Shown: in pieces, positions 1 through 8,200 of the stretch
How positions within the stretch are numbered: position 1 is the first letter of the stretch
How the letters are laid out: each line of letters begins with the position of its first letter
Origin: an uncultured Rhodospirillaceae bacterium
GTDB lineage: Bacteria > Pseudomonadota > Alphaproteobacteria > RF32 > CAG-239
Assembly (NCBI GenBank): GCA_900313155.1
Contig: OMQE01000037.1
Span: forward strand, 1-13,846
DNA length: 13,846 nucleotides
Direction: 5' to 3'
Translations under genes and position numbers: made by a program
Notes under the pieces: model-generated
Databases searched by the model: none
What the model was told of the DNA's origin: nothing
The model's input: the letters and a program-made list of their open reading frames with translations, nothing else

Positions 1-1773
1 CATCAGAAAAAAATTGAACAGCTGAAAACAAATCTGGATAGCGAAATTAGAAACTATATCAAAACCTATAATGCCACAATGCGTTCCTATCGTGACAAGG
101 TTAATAATGCACTGGCTCAAAGAAAGGCTAACAGCATCCAACAAAAAATCATCAGTGCAGCTGACGATATTACAGCCGTTAGTGTTGCCAATTCGGCAAT
201 ACAATGTGTGCGCCAAAAAATTATTGAAAAAATAGACAATGCCGCACAAAAATATCAACAAATGCAATCTTCAAATGATATTTATTATGCCGAAAACACA
301 AGCCAAATCCAAGGTGTTCATATTGATATGATTAAGGATATTCAAAAAATCGGCGACGAAGTTTTAACCGGTTGCGGAGATATTGAGGATACCGTGCTGG
401 CAAATGTGACGGTTAAAGCAATTGTTGAAGGTATAATGTCTATGTGCGAGAAAGATTATTGCACAACTTCGGAAACAGATAATGGAGACGAGGCTGTTTA
501 TTTTGTAAGTTTAACCGGTAAAGAACGGGATTTTAGAGCGCCGACCGGTCCACTAAAATTTGCATTACCGCCTTTAAGAGAAGTATTCTATTTTGATGAA
601 TTTGATTATGACAATGTTGAGCGCTATTTTGAGGGCGATGAAGAACCTTTGGATAACCGAGAAATTACAATAACCGGCGATAGTTTTTTAAACAGCGGTG
701 CCGAAATTCCGGAAATATGGAAATATATTTTGAAAGTTAGAACTTTTGAAGAAAAGGAATTTGATTTAGAGGCTTTGTTTAATCGCGGACATCCGATAAT
801 CGCGGTGGAACGTGCCGGCATTTTTCCTTGCCATTATGAAGGAAAGATAATGGATGTGTCTTATCGTCAAGATGGCGCAAAGGTCATATTTGCCTATAAT
901 GACGAGGGACTGAAAAATAATGTGATAGACCAAACATGCCGTTTATTTGGTCATAAAGACGGTAAAATTGTTGATACCGAAAGCGATTATGCCGAATTTA
1001 TTCCATATATCAAAATATTACCTGATGGCACAATCAAACGCGTACCACCGACAAACGTTTTGGAAACAAGCGAACTTGGGCAGGTTTTGGCTTATATTCC
1101 GGAGCCCGGAAGCGAAATTTTAGCACTTTTTGGTCAAAAAGAACAGTTTAAGCTTTCGTATAATCAGGCATTTTTGAGCGCCGTTAATACCTTAAATCGG
1201 GCGGAAGGAATAGATGAAGATAATGAGTCTTTGGAACAATATAAATACGCTACAAGAATTATGTTTAGGCATAATCAGTTTGGCGACTATTTGGATTTTG
1301 TAGAACTTAAAGAGCAGGCGGAAGAAATGCTTGAACGCTATAAGGATAAAATGGAAGAAGTTCGGCAAAAATTGCAAGAAATTTTTAATGAATTCGGAGA
1401 TACAATAAGCGAAGATTTTGATTTAGCTAATGACGAGGATTACGACATGGCAGCAAATTCTTTTGATGGTTACAAAGCAGCTTATATACGTCAGGCAACT
1501 GAGAAATTAGACATTATCCGCGGTTTGAAGACCGTAGATGATATTCAAGATAAAGCCGATAAGCTTGAGCAAAAGCTGGATATTTTGGAATTGGACGAAG
1601 ATGAAGTTGCCGAATTATTGGGGAATGAAGACATTTCCGAAGTGGAGTATAAAATAAAGCAAGCCACAGCCAACAATGGTATTGCTGATAAATATGCTCA
1701 AAAAGGTTCGGAAGAACTGGAAAGACAAATTCGCCAAATGATTAAACCATATTGTGCGGTTTATGCAAAATAA
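1..1773 (+). CDS. Hypothetical acidic coiled-coil-rich protein, 5'-truncated, upstream of virB8
   Basis: The reading frame is open from base 1, so the gene begins outside the window; 590 codons are visible, ending at TAA 1771-1773. The ATG at 79 is probably internal, because the 26 codons before it read as the same Lys/Gln-rich helical sequence. I do not recognise the family. Roughly the first 110 visible residues and the last 200 are charged, helical and coiled-coil-like, the end being strongly acidic. Between them lies a more globular section with aromatic and beta-like segments and scattered cysteines. No transmembrane helix is visible. It stops 16 bases before the GTG of the first virB8, so it is probably co-transcribed with the T4SS genes. 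VirB5, VirB6 or a lineage-specific component would be expected at this position. It could be the soluble C-terminal extension of a polytopic VirB6-like protein whose membrane part lies upstream, but nothing here proves that. Confidence 0.75.
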   Translation, partial: HQKKIEQLKTNLDSEIRNYIKTYNATMRSYRDKVNNALAQRKANSIQQKIISAADDITAVSVANSAIQCVRQKIIEKIDNAAQKYQQMQSSNDIYYAENTSQIQGVHIDMIKDIQKIGDEVLTGCGDIEDTVLANVTVKAIVEGIMSMCEKDYCTTSETDNGDEAVYFVSLTGKERDFRAPTGPLKFALPPLREVFYFDEFDYDNVERYFEGDEEPLDNREITITGDSFLNSGAEIPEIWKYILKVRTFEEKEFDLEALFNRGHPIIAVERAGIFPCHYEGKIMDVSYRQDGAKVIFAYNDEGLKNNVIDQTCRLFGHKDGKIVDTESDYAEFIPYIKILPDGTIKRVPPTNVLETSELGQVLAYIPEPGSEILALFGQKEQFKLSYNQAFLSAVNTLNRAEGIDEDNESLEQYKYATRIMFRHNQFGDYLDFVELKEQAEEMLERYKDKMEEVRQKLQEIFNEFGDTISEDFDLANDEDYDMAANSFDGYKAAYIRQATEKLDIIRGLKTVDDIQDKADKLEQKLDILELDEDEVAELLGNEDISEVEYKIKQATANNGIADKYAQKGSEELERQIRQMIKPYCAVYAK

Positions 1774-1789
1774 GTAAAAGGGGTGTAAG

Positions 1790-2545
1790 GTGGCTGAACT
1801 GGGACAAGCTAATAAACAACAATATCTGACAAATGGGCAAAAGGCTCATGCCCAAAGTCAATATCAGCCGGAATATATCACAGAAGCGGCATATCAGGCA
1901 ACTTCTGCAAAAGAGGTCTATTTCCGCTGGCTTTCGCGTTTGGTTATTTTGTGTGCAGTTCTTTCTTTGGGTTTCTTTTTATGCGCAACTTTAGTGATTT
2001 TTCGTTTGGCACCGGAAATTATTGTTGAACCGTTGCTGATTACCACACAAACGGAATCCGGTAATATGGTTCGCGTTGAGCCGATGACGCAAAAAATGCC
2101 ATCTATTCGCCAATTGACTGAGATGCACATTAAACAATATGTTATTTTGCGCAATACGGTAATCAATGACGAAGAAGAAATGCGCACGCGTTGGGGACCC
2201 GGCGGAATTGTGCACTACTTATCAGCACCGCCGGTATATAGTGAGTTTGTCGGTCGAAATGCCCAAGCGGTCAATAAAATGTTTGATAACGAGTATTCCA
2301 GTGAGGTTCGTATTGACAGTATTAAAAAAATCAGTGAACGCAGTCCGGTATGGTATGTTAATTTTACCATCTATAATCTGTCGCGCACTCATGGCGGTGA
2401 TGGTGCATTGGTATTAAAAACGGTTCGTTTTCGCGCGTCGGTTACGCCAAAGTTTTATCCGGAACGTAAGGCCGTTTATGCGCGCATTGTGAATCCTCTC
2501 GGGTTTACGGTTGTCAAATACAGTCAAGATTTGATTAGAGAATAG
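1790..2545 (+). CDS. virB8: VirB8-like T4SS inner-membrane scaffold protein, copy 1
   Basis: A 251-residue protein with the VirB8 plan: a polar cytoplasmic N-terminus (about 1-48), one transmembrane helix (about 50-72) and a periplasmic NTF2-like domain to the end. The hallmark NPxG motif is present near the C-terminus (NPLG at 235-238, followed by F). VirB8 proteins dimerise in the periplasm, contact VirB9 and VirB10 and are essential for assembly; length is normal for the family (about 230-250). The start is GTG, supported by AGGGG at 1779-1783 with a 6-base spacer. It shares with the second VirB8 (2914-3660) the VEP motif just after the membrane helix, the pattern YVxLRxT..D..EMxxRWxxGG and the NPxG end, so the two are paralogues. 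The N-terminal tail is Gln/Tyr-rich. A 164-base gap follows, the largest between genes in the window, so this gene may belong to a separate transcript or be differently expressed. Confidence 0.9.
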   Translation: MAELGQANKQQYLTNGQKAHAQSQYQPEYITEAAYQATSAKEVYFRWLSRLVILCAVLSLGFFLCATLVIFRLAPEIIVEPLLITTQTESGNMVRVEPMTQKMPSIRQLTEMHIKQYVILRNTVINDEEEMRTRWGPGGIVHYLSAPPVYSEFVGRNAQAVNKMFDNEYSSEVRIDSIKKISERSPVWYVNFTIYNLSRTHGGDGALVLKTVRFRASVTPKFYPERKAVYARIVNPLGFTVVKYSQDLIRE

Positions 2546-2709
2546 CATAGCGACAATATTTTATTTGTTTAATTTATTTTAATCTTTTTTGCTTACAATA
2601 AAATCCAAAGGAGTATTCTCTGCACGCCTTAATGTGCCTGAATGCAAGGAATTTCCTTAAGTATAGCCGATTCTATACTTTGAAGCAAAAAAATGTAGAG
2701 AGATGTAAT
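2546..2709 (+). promoter_or_regulatory. AT-rich intergenic region with possible regulatory elements
   Basis: A 164-base gap between the first virB8 and the lipoprotein gene. Its first half is very T-rich. A strong Shine-Dalgarno-like AAAGGAG lies at 2607-2613, but the nearest ATG (2632) is 18 bases further on; only a CTG (2620) sits at proper spacing. Two adjacent inverted repeats (2646-2658 and 2659-2680) precede the lipoprotein start. I found no -35/-10 pair with good spacing, so a promoter here is only a possibility suggested by AT content and gap size. There is no stem followed by a T-tract, so it is not an intrinsic terminator. Confidence 0.35.
2659..2680 (+). repeat. Perfect inverted repeat / RNA hairpin upstream of the lipoprotein gene
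   Basis: AAGTATAG at 2659-2666 and its reverse complement CTATACTT at 2673-2680 enclose a 6-base loop, giving an 8-bp perfect stem. Directly before it, AAGGAA (2646-2651) and TTCCTT (2653-2658) form a second short palindrome with a one-base centre. No run of T follows, so this is not a standard terminator. It could be a transcript-stabilising or processing hairpin, or a DNA operator. It ends 29 bases before the lipoprotein ATG. Confidence 0.45.
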
Positions 2710-2898
2710 ATGTTTAAAAAAATTTTGATAACGGGAACAATATTGGCTTTAACCGCCTGCAGTTTGTTCGGTTCATATTACGAGCCGGAAACGGTTGGTA
2801 TTGGTAAAGATGTTAATGAGCTCAAGCTTTCGCCATGCGCCTGTATGCATATTGAAATGATAAAAAATGTACCGGATTGGTTTTTGGAAACAATATAG
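2710..2898 (+). CDS. virB7: Small VirB7-position lipoprotein
   Basis: A 62-residue protein with a textbook lipoprotein signal: basic start MFKK, hydrophobic stretch, then lipobox LTAC with the lipidated cysteine at residue 17. The mature part is 46 residues and carries two more cysteines (C43 and C45, in a CAC motif). VirB7 lipoproteins are this size, insert into the outer membrane and stabilise VirB9; in Agrobacterium they pair by disulfide. The identity rests on the lipobox, the size and the position between VirB8 and VirB9 genes, not on recognised sequence similarity. I chose ATG 2710, preceded by GAGAG at 2698-2702, because it puts the signal peptide at the N-terminus. The frame is open further upstream (ATG 2632 or CTG 2620), but a longer start would bury the signal sequence behind 26 or more polar residues. 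The next gene follows after 15 bases. Confidence 0.75.
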   Translation: MFKKILITGTILALTACSLFGSYYEPETVGIGKDVNELKLSPCACMHIEMIKNVPDWFLETI

Positions 2899-2913
2899 TA
2901 AGGATTTGAATCT

Positions 2914-3660
2914 ATGGCAGATCAATTGGGGATAGGCAATACACAGCAAAAGCTCTTGGGAGATACCAAACAGCGTCCGAGCGGTTATAACGGTGCACCG
3001 CGCCATGTTAATCGCAACGAAGACAGTTTGGTGGTTAATGCCAGTGAAAAGCGCTATTTATGGACGGCACGTGCATTTGCGGTAGTTACGGCAATCAGCT
3101 TGTGCTGCAATTTGATTTTGCTTTTGACAATTTCAAACATTTTGCCATTGTATCGTGTTGAGCCGTATCTGCTTACTTTATCAAACAAAGATGAGCAAGT
3201 CTATAACATTATTCCATATACACGTTCCATGGAGTCGCAAAAATCTATAACTGAAACATTTGTCCGCGAATATGTATTGTTGCGTACCACGCTTCTCTCC
3301 GACGTTGATGAAATGCAATCTCGCTGGCAAACCGGTGGAGATTTGCAGGAAATGTCATCAAATTTGGTTTATCAAGACTTTTTGAGCAATACGGGACGAA
3401 AATTGTTGCAGCGTATGCGTCAAGACGGCTTGACCAGTAATGTGCGCATTTTAACGGTTAATGAAGTAGGCGACGGGCTTTGGCAGGTTGAATATGTTGT
3501 TGACTACTTCTTGCCATCGTCATATACGCCTCGCACCATTAAATATCGGGCGAGTTTGAAAATTCAGTATCAACCGCGCCGTGTGCAGTATAAGGAACGT
3601 CTGAAAAATCCGGTTGGATTTAAGGTCATTTCATACGGCACAAAACAAATTAAAGAATAA
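2914..3660 (+). CDS. virB8: VirB8-like T4SS inner-membrane scaffold protein, copy 2
   Basis: A 248-residue paralogue of the protein at 1790-2545. It has a polar N-terminal tail (1-50), a single transmembrane helix (about 52-75), a VEP motif directly after it and a periplasmic VirB8 domain ending in NPVG (232-235). ATG 2914 has AAGGA at 2900-2904 with a 9-base spacer. Two copies of VirB8 flanking a VirB7 lipoprotein recall the duplicated VirB8 and VirB9 genes of Rickettsiales rvh systems, and suggest either hetero-oligomeric scaffold rings or two functional states. The N-terminal tails of the two copies are not alike (Gln-rich in the first; Gly/Asn-containing in this one), so their cytoplasmic contacts probably differ. 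It ends 10 bases before the virB9 ATG. Confidence 0.9.
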   Translation: MADQLGIGNTQQKLLGDTKQRPSGYNGAPRHVNRNEDSLVVNASEKRYLWTARAFAVVTAISLCCNLILLLTISNILPLYRVEPYLLTLSNKDEQVYNIIPYTRSMESQKSITETFVREYVLLRTTLLSDVDEMQSRWQTGGDLQEMSSNLVYQDFLSNTGRKLLQRMRQDGLTSNVRILTVNEVGDGLWQVEYVVDYFLPSSYTPRTIKYRASLKIQYQPRRVQYKERLKNPVGFKVISYGTKQIKE

Positions 3661-3670
3661 GGATAACAAA

Positions 3671-5290
3671 ATGAAAACAGGTTTGAAAAATTGGATATTT
3701 GTTATTTTAAGTGTTTTGCTTAGCAGTCAGGCTCAGGCAAAGCTTTTGGAAGAAGATACTATGGATCAATATGCCGAGCAGTCGCAAGGTAATTATCAGC
3801 CGATGAATTTGAATTATGCCGGTTTTAATTCTTTGGGAATGGTGCAAAGCGCATGGCAGGATCCGTTACAGAATTTAGGTGAGGGACAAAGCAAACCTGC
3901 ATACTCAAAATATTATTGGTCACCTGATTTGGTTTTACCGATTCGCTTGCGTGAAGCTATGATGACGCTGGTTAACTTTCCGGAATGGGAGCTGATTGAA
4001 AATATTTATATCGGCGATACAAATTCTTTTGACGGACAAATTTCCGGCCCGAACACCTTGCTTTTATATCCGCGTGCCGGTACCAATGTTGGTGTAGATA
4101 GTAATATTATCGTTTTCGGTCGTTCGGGGAACAAGTATGTTTTCTATGTTAAGAGCGAAGGGGTAAATACGGAGCGCCTGACTAACTCCATTATTGATAT
4201 TGATGTCGTCGATGGCGCCGGCGCATCGGGAGGTAGTCCCAGGGGTGGCTCGGGGGTATTAGGCGGTTCCGGCAATTCAGGACATATTAACGCTAATAAC
4301 TACTACGGGCGTAATGGTAAGTCAGTTGATTCTACTTTTACCAAGCGCTTTTTGAAAGAAGATTGGTTAAAAAGTATTCCGCTTGATCCGGCAAAGTTCC
4401 GTTTTGATATTGAAATTTACGTTCCGAATCCGGATGATGTGGTGATTGCGCCGGAACGTGTTTGGCGCGATGATATTTTCACATATATAGATTTGGGTGA
4501 AAAAGCCCTGAATATGGTTCAACGCCCAATCGTAACGTTGATTGTTGAACGTGTTGAAACGCCGGTTGGTTTCAGAACCAAAGGTCCAAACAATCGATTA
4601 ATTATTGTCGAGGGCATTGGTGATATGGTAATGCGCAACGGTAAGCGTATGGTTTGCCTCAAGCTTCGTCGTTCAGATGATGAAGGGACGCAATATGTCA
4701 GTTATGCCGATGATGATAATGCATGGGATGTTGGCCCCAAAATTCCGAATGGCGCAAATGGCGGTAATGGTAGCGCAGGCGGAGCTGGCAACATGAGTGG
4801 TGTCAACGGCGGAAATTCAGCCAACGGCGCCGGCGGGGCTAATGTTGGAAATGGCGTCAACGGCGGTGGCATGAATGGTTCTATGATGACCGCCGGCGGT
4901 GTTTGTATGGCTACCGGTTGTGGCGATTTAGATTATAGCAAAATGACGCGTATTGACCGTTCACATGGCGGTTCAATGCAAAATCCGTATCCGCAATATA
5001 AATATGGCAGTGCGTTCAATGGTGATTCGGCCGGCAGTTTATCAGTTGAACTCGGTACTGACTCCAATGTTAATAACTTGGAAAGCACTTGGCAAGATTT
5101 ATCCAAACGCTATCCGTCGTTATTGGGTGGCTATGAACCATTCTATTCGGTAGACGCTCCGGCAGACGGACAGGGTAAAGAATTGTTCCATCTTCGTGTC
5201 GGTCCGATAAAAAATTTGGACAGCGGGGATTCACTCTGCAGTCAATTAGGGCGCAACGGTGTATTCTGCAGTGTTATAAGGATGCAATAA
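3671..5290 (+). CDS. virB9: VirB9 outer-membrane core protein fused to a C-terminal SPOR domain
   Basis: A 539-residue protein, about twice the usual VirB9 length (250-300). ATG 3671 is chosen because it gives a clean signal peptide (1-23, cleavage after AQA) and has TAAGGA at 3658-3663 upstream; an in-frame ATG at 3614 lies inside the preceding gene and is rejected. Domains: VirB9 N-terminal beta domain (about 88-178); a Gly/Ser-rich linker (about 181-205); VirB9 C-terminal domain (about 244-334), the part that in other systems binds VirB7 and the VirB10 barrel; a Gly/Asn-rich linker (about 355-410); and a SPOR-like domain (about 455-539). The SPOR call rests on an opening beta strand SLSVELG, a central HLRVGP motif and the closing LC...C pattern (C523, C533). 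SPOR domains bind denuded peptidoglycan glycan strands. It ends one base before the next ATG, which implies tight translational coupling. Confidence 0.88.
   Translation: MKTGLKNWIFVILSVLLSSQAQAKLLEEDTMDQYAEQSQGNYQPMNLNYAGFNSLGMVQSAWQDPLQNLGEGQSKPAYSKYYWSPDLVLPIRLREAMMTLVNFPEWELIENIYIGDTNSFDGQISGPNTLLLYPRAGTNVGVDSNIIVFGRSGNKYVFYVKSEGVNTERLTNSIIDIDVVDGAGASGGSPRGGSGVLGGSGNSGHINANNYYGRNGKSVDSTFTKRFLKEDWLKSIPLDPAKFRFDIEIYVPNPDDVVIAPERVWRDDIFTYIDLGEKALNMVQRPIVTLIVERVETPVGFRTKGPNNRLIIVEGIGDMVMRNGKRMVCLKLRRSDDEGTQYVSYADDDNAWDVGPKIPNGANGGNGSAGGAGNMSGVNGGNSANGAGGANVGNGVNGGGMNGSMMTAGGVCMATGCGDLDYSKMTRIDRSHGGSMQNPYPQYKYGSAFNGDSAGSLSVELGTDSNVNNLESTWQDLSKRYPSLLGGYEPFYSVDAPADGQGKELFHLRVGPIKNLDSGDSLCSQLGRNGVFCSVIRMQ
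4733..4903 (+). repeat. Gly/Asn-rich low-complexity linker within virB9
   Basis: About 57 codons that are mostly Gly, Asn, Ala and Ser in degenerate GGN/GAN/GVN units, lying between the VirB9 C-terminal domain and the SPOR domain. A shorter Gly/Ser-rich stretch sits at about 4211-4285 between the N- and C-terminal VirB9 domains. Both look like flexible tethers that give the SPOR domain reach toward the peptidoglycan. Confidence 0.7.
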
Positions 5291-5291
5291 A

Positions 5292-8200
5292 ATGGCAAAA
5301 GAAGTCTTATCACATTCGGACAGATATGTTCGCAAGACCAACCGCATTATTTTAATCGTGGGGATTATTGCTCTATGTTTGTTTGTGTTCGGACTTATGC
5401 TTTTAGGTGCAGAAGAACCTGAAGTTGAAGAAAAATTTGATGTCGAAACCACAATAGATGACGAAACAAATTTAGGAATGAACAATGCGGCACAAACCAA
5501 TGCTGAAATAGAATTCGGGGAAGCTGAAACGGAAGAGCATCCAATTACACTGACGCCAAACCCGATTAACATGGGGCAAGTTGTGCTCGGACATGAGGCC
5601 ACCAATGTTTTAACAATAGGCACGCATGGTAAATTTGCCATTAGGATTGTTTCGGTAGATTTGGAAGATGCGCCGTTTGAAGGATTTTCGTTCGAATCTA
5701 ATTGCGCGGGTAAAGAACTCCGCGGTAAAATTACCTGCAATGTTTTAATGCGTTGGTTGCCGACTGTTGCCGCCAATGTTCAGAATAATTTTAAGGTGAT
5801 ATGGCACGAAACCCGCCTTTCGGAGCGTGATGCCAAGCATGACGAAGTTCCGGTTTTTGGAAACGCCGTAACTAAAGAAGACTGCAATTTCTGTGATACA
5901 GGAATCAATGTTGGGAGCACCGGTGGTAATTTGGAAGGTTCGGGTAATTTGCGCTATGCAGTTGGACCGGACGGACGAATTATCGGTGCAATTGGTGAAG
6001 ATGGTATTGTGCGTGATGCCAATGGTAATGAAATTGGCCGTGTAAATGCTGATGGTTTGGCTGTTGACCGTGACGGCAACGTTATCGGTGTGGCCTCAAC
6101 CGGTAAGCTTTTAATGGACGCTAATGGTAATGTAATCGGTTATGTTGATGCCGATGGTATCGCCTACGATATGGACGGAAATGTGATTGGCAGAATGTTG
6201 CCTGACGGCACTGTTGTTGACGCAGAAGGCAGAGTGGTAGGTAAAGCGGTTGACTATGGTTATGTTTATGATGCTGATGGGAATATCATTGGCCGCGTTT
6301 TACCGGATGGTTCAGTTGTTGATTTAGACGGAAATATCATTGGTAAGGTAAATGAAAAAGGCGAAGTTGTAGATTTTAATGGCAATATCATCGGCAAAGT
6401 TGCCAAGTCAGGCGAAGTGATGTTTGATGAAAACGGTAACGCTTTGGGTATTGTTATGCCAAATGGCAATATTGTTAATGAAAATGGTGATGTTGTCGGC
6501 CGCGTTGACAAAGATGGTAATGCCGTAAGCTTGCAAAGTATCGGTAAAAGAGGTGCCGGAGCTCAATTAGCTATAGATAAAGATGGTAATGTTATCGGCT
6601 ACATTGATGAAAATGGTGTTGTTCGCGATTTTAATGGTAATATCATTGGTCATGTTGATAAAGATGGCAACATAGTTGATGAAAACGGCAATATCATTGG
6701 TAAAGTTTCTGATGATTGGGGAGATTTGGCATTAGATGAAAACGGCAATGTTATCGGCTATATTGATAAGGACGGTTTAGTTCATCGAGGTGATGAAATT
6801 ATCGGCTATACAAATAACAAGGGGGAAATTATCGGTAATTTAGACGATGAAGGCATGATTATTGGTCAGCAGGGCGAAAATATGAATCTTGCTTATGATG
6901 AGAATGGTAACATTATCGGCTACATTGATGAAAATGGTGTTGTTCGTGATTTTAACGGCAACATTATCGGTCATGTAGATGAAAATGGTAACATCATTGA
7001 TGAAAACGGTAATATTATCGGTCATCGCGGCGCAGGTGCAAAGTTGGCTTATGATGTGAGTGGTAATGTTATCGGCTATGTTGACGATAAAAATATTGTG
7101 CGCGATTTCAGTAATAATATACTTGGAATTGTTGATAAAAATGGTAATATACACGGTTTTGGCTTGCAGGTTGTCGGTCGAATGATTAACAAAAATCTGT
7201 TGCCGATAACGCCTGATGGCCGGATTTTAGGTGTCGTGAATAATCGTGGAGAGGTGATTAATGGTCAACAGGTTGTCGGCAAAATGCAACCAAGCGGTTT
7301 GGTAACCGATGTATCCGGTGCGCGAATTTTAGCCAAGGGTGTCAATCCGGGGGTGATTGTTAACTGGGGTTGTAATTTCTCCGCACGTTTAGATAAAGAT
7401 GGTGTTGTGCGCCGTGATAATGCTGAAACAACAGACAGAGTATATGCCGACGGTACAGTTTGGAGCACCGAGGGCAAATTTGAAGGAGTGACCATTAAAA
7501 CCGGTAGTGTGTATGACAATGAATGCCAATATATAGGTGAGGCCTCTTCTGATGGTTATGTGCGTGATTCTAACGGTCGAGAAGTTGGCTGTTTGAACCC
7601 TGATGGCACAGTTTTAGATTTAGAAGAACCGCGCATTAAAGGGCACTTGGTAGAGCAATTGGCTGTTTATTCTGCAAATTGGGACGATATAGGCACGCTT
7701 GAAGCCAACGGAACATTGCGCAACAACAAAGGTGTTGCTATTGGGTGTATGAATAATAACGGCGAAGTGATGGATAGATACAATGCTATTATTGGTAAGG
7801 TTTCTAAAGCCAAATACGCCTTTGATTTTGACGGCAAATACTTGGGTCGTTTTGATAAAAGCGGTCGCATACATCTTTCTGGTGTTGACAAAGCTCAACT
7901 CTATATGGATAAATATGTTGCAGATAAAAACAAAAACATTATCGGTTATGCCGCTCCGGAGGTTAATGTTTTGATAGATTCCGCTGGCAAAATTCTCGGT
8001 CATCTCTTCCCTGACGGTAACGTTTATGACGAAGGCGGCTCGCTTGTGGGTAAAATCAATGGTGGAGAAAACGGCATTTATAATAATATACCGGCAAAGT
8101 TTTTATATCCGTCTATGGTCGTAGATATGGACGGAAGCTTGCTGGGCAAAGTTAATTATGATATGAACGTCGTTGATTTCAAAGGCTCGGTTATCGGTCA

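Noticed and set aside
2659..2680. Rho-independent terminator
   Set aside because: The stem is AT-rich and is followed by TGAAGC, not a T-tract.
2632..2709. ATG 2632 as start of the lipoprotein gene
   Set aside because: The Shine-Dalgarno site is 18 bases away and the lipoprotein signal sequence would be internal; ATG 2710 fits much better.
3614..3670. Earlier in-frame ATG for virB9
   Set aside because: It overlaps the preceding virB8 by 47 bases, lacks a good ribosome site and would hide the signal peptide behind 19 polar residues.
6840..7154. Minus-strand open frames inside the repeat arrays (also 6266-6511, 7265-7519, 7620-8003, 8510-8776)
   Set aside because: They mirror the repetitive codon use of the plus-strand genes, have no ribosome sites of note and give low-complexity Ile/Thr/Pro/Ser-rich products.
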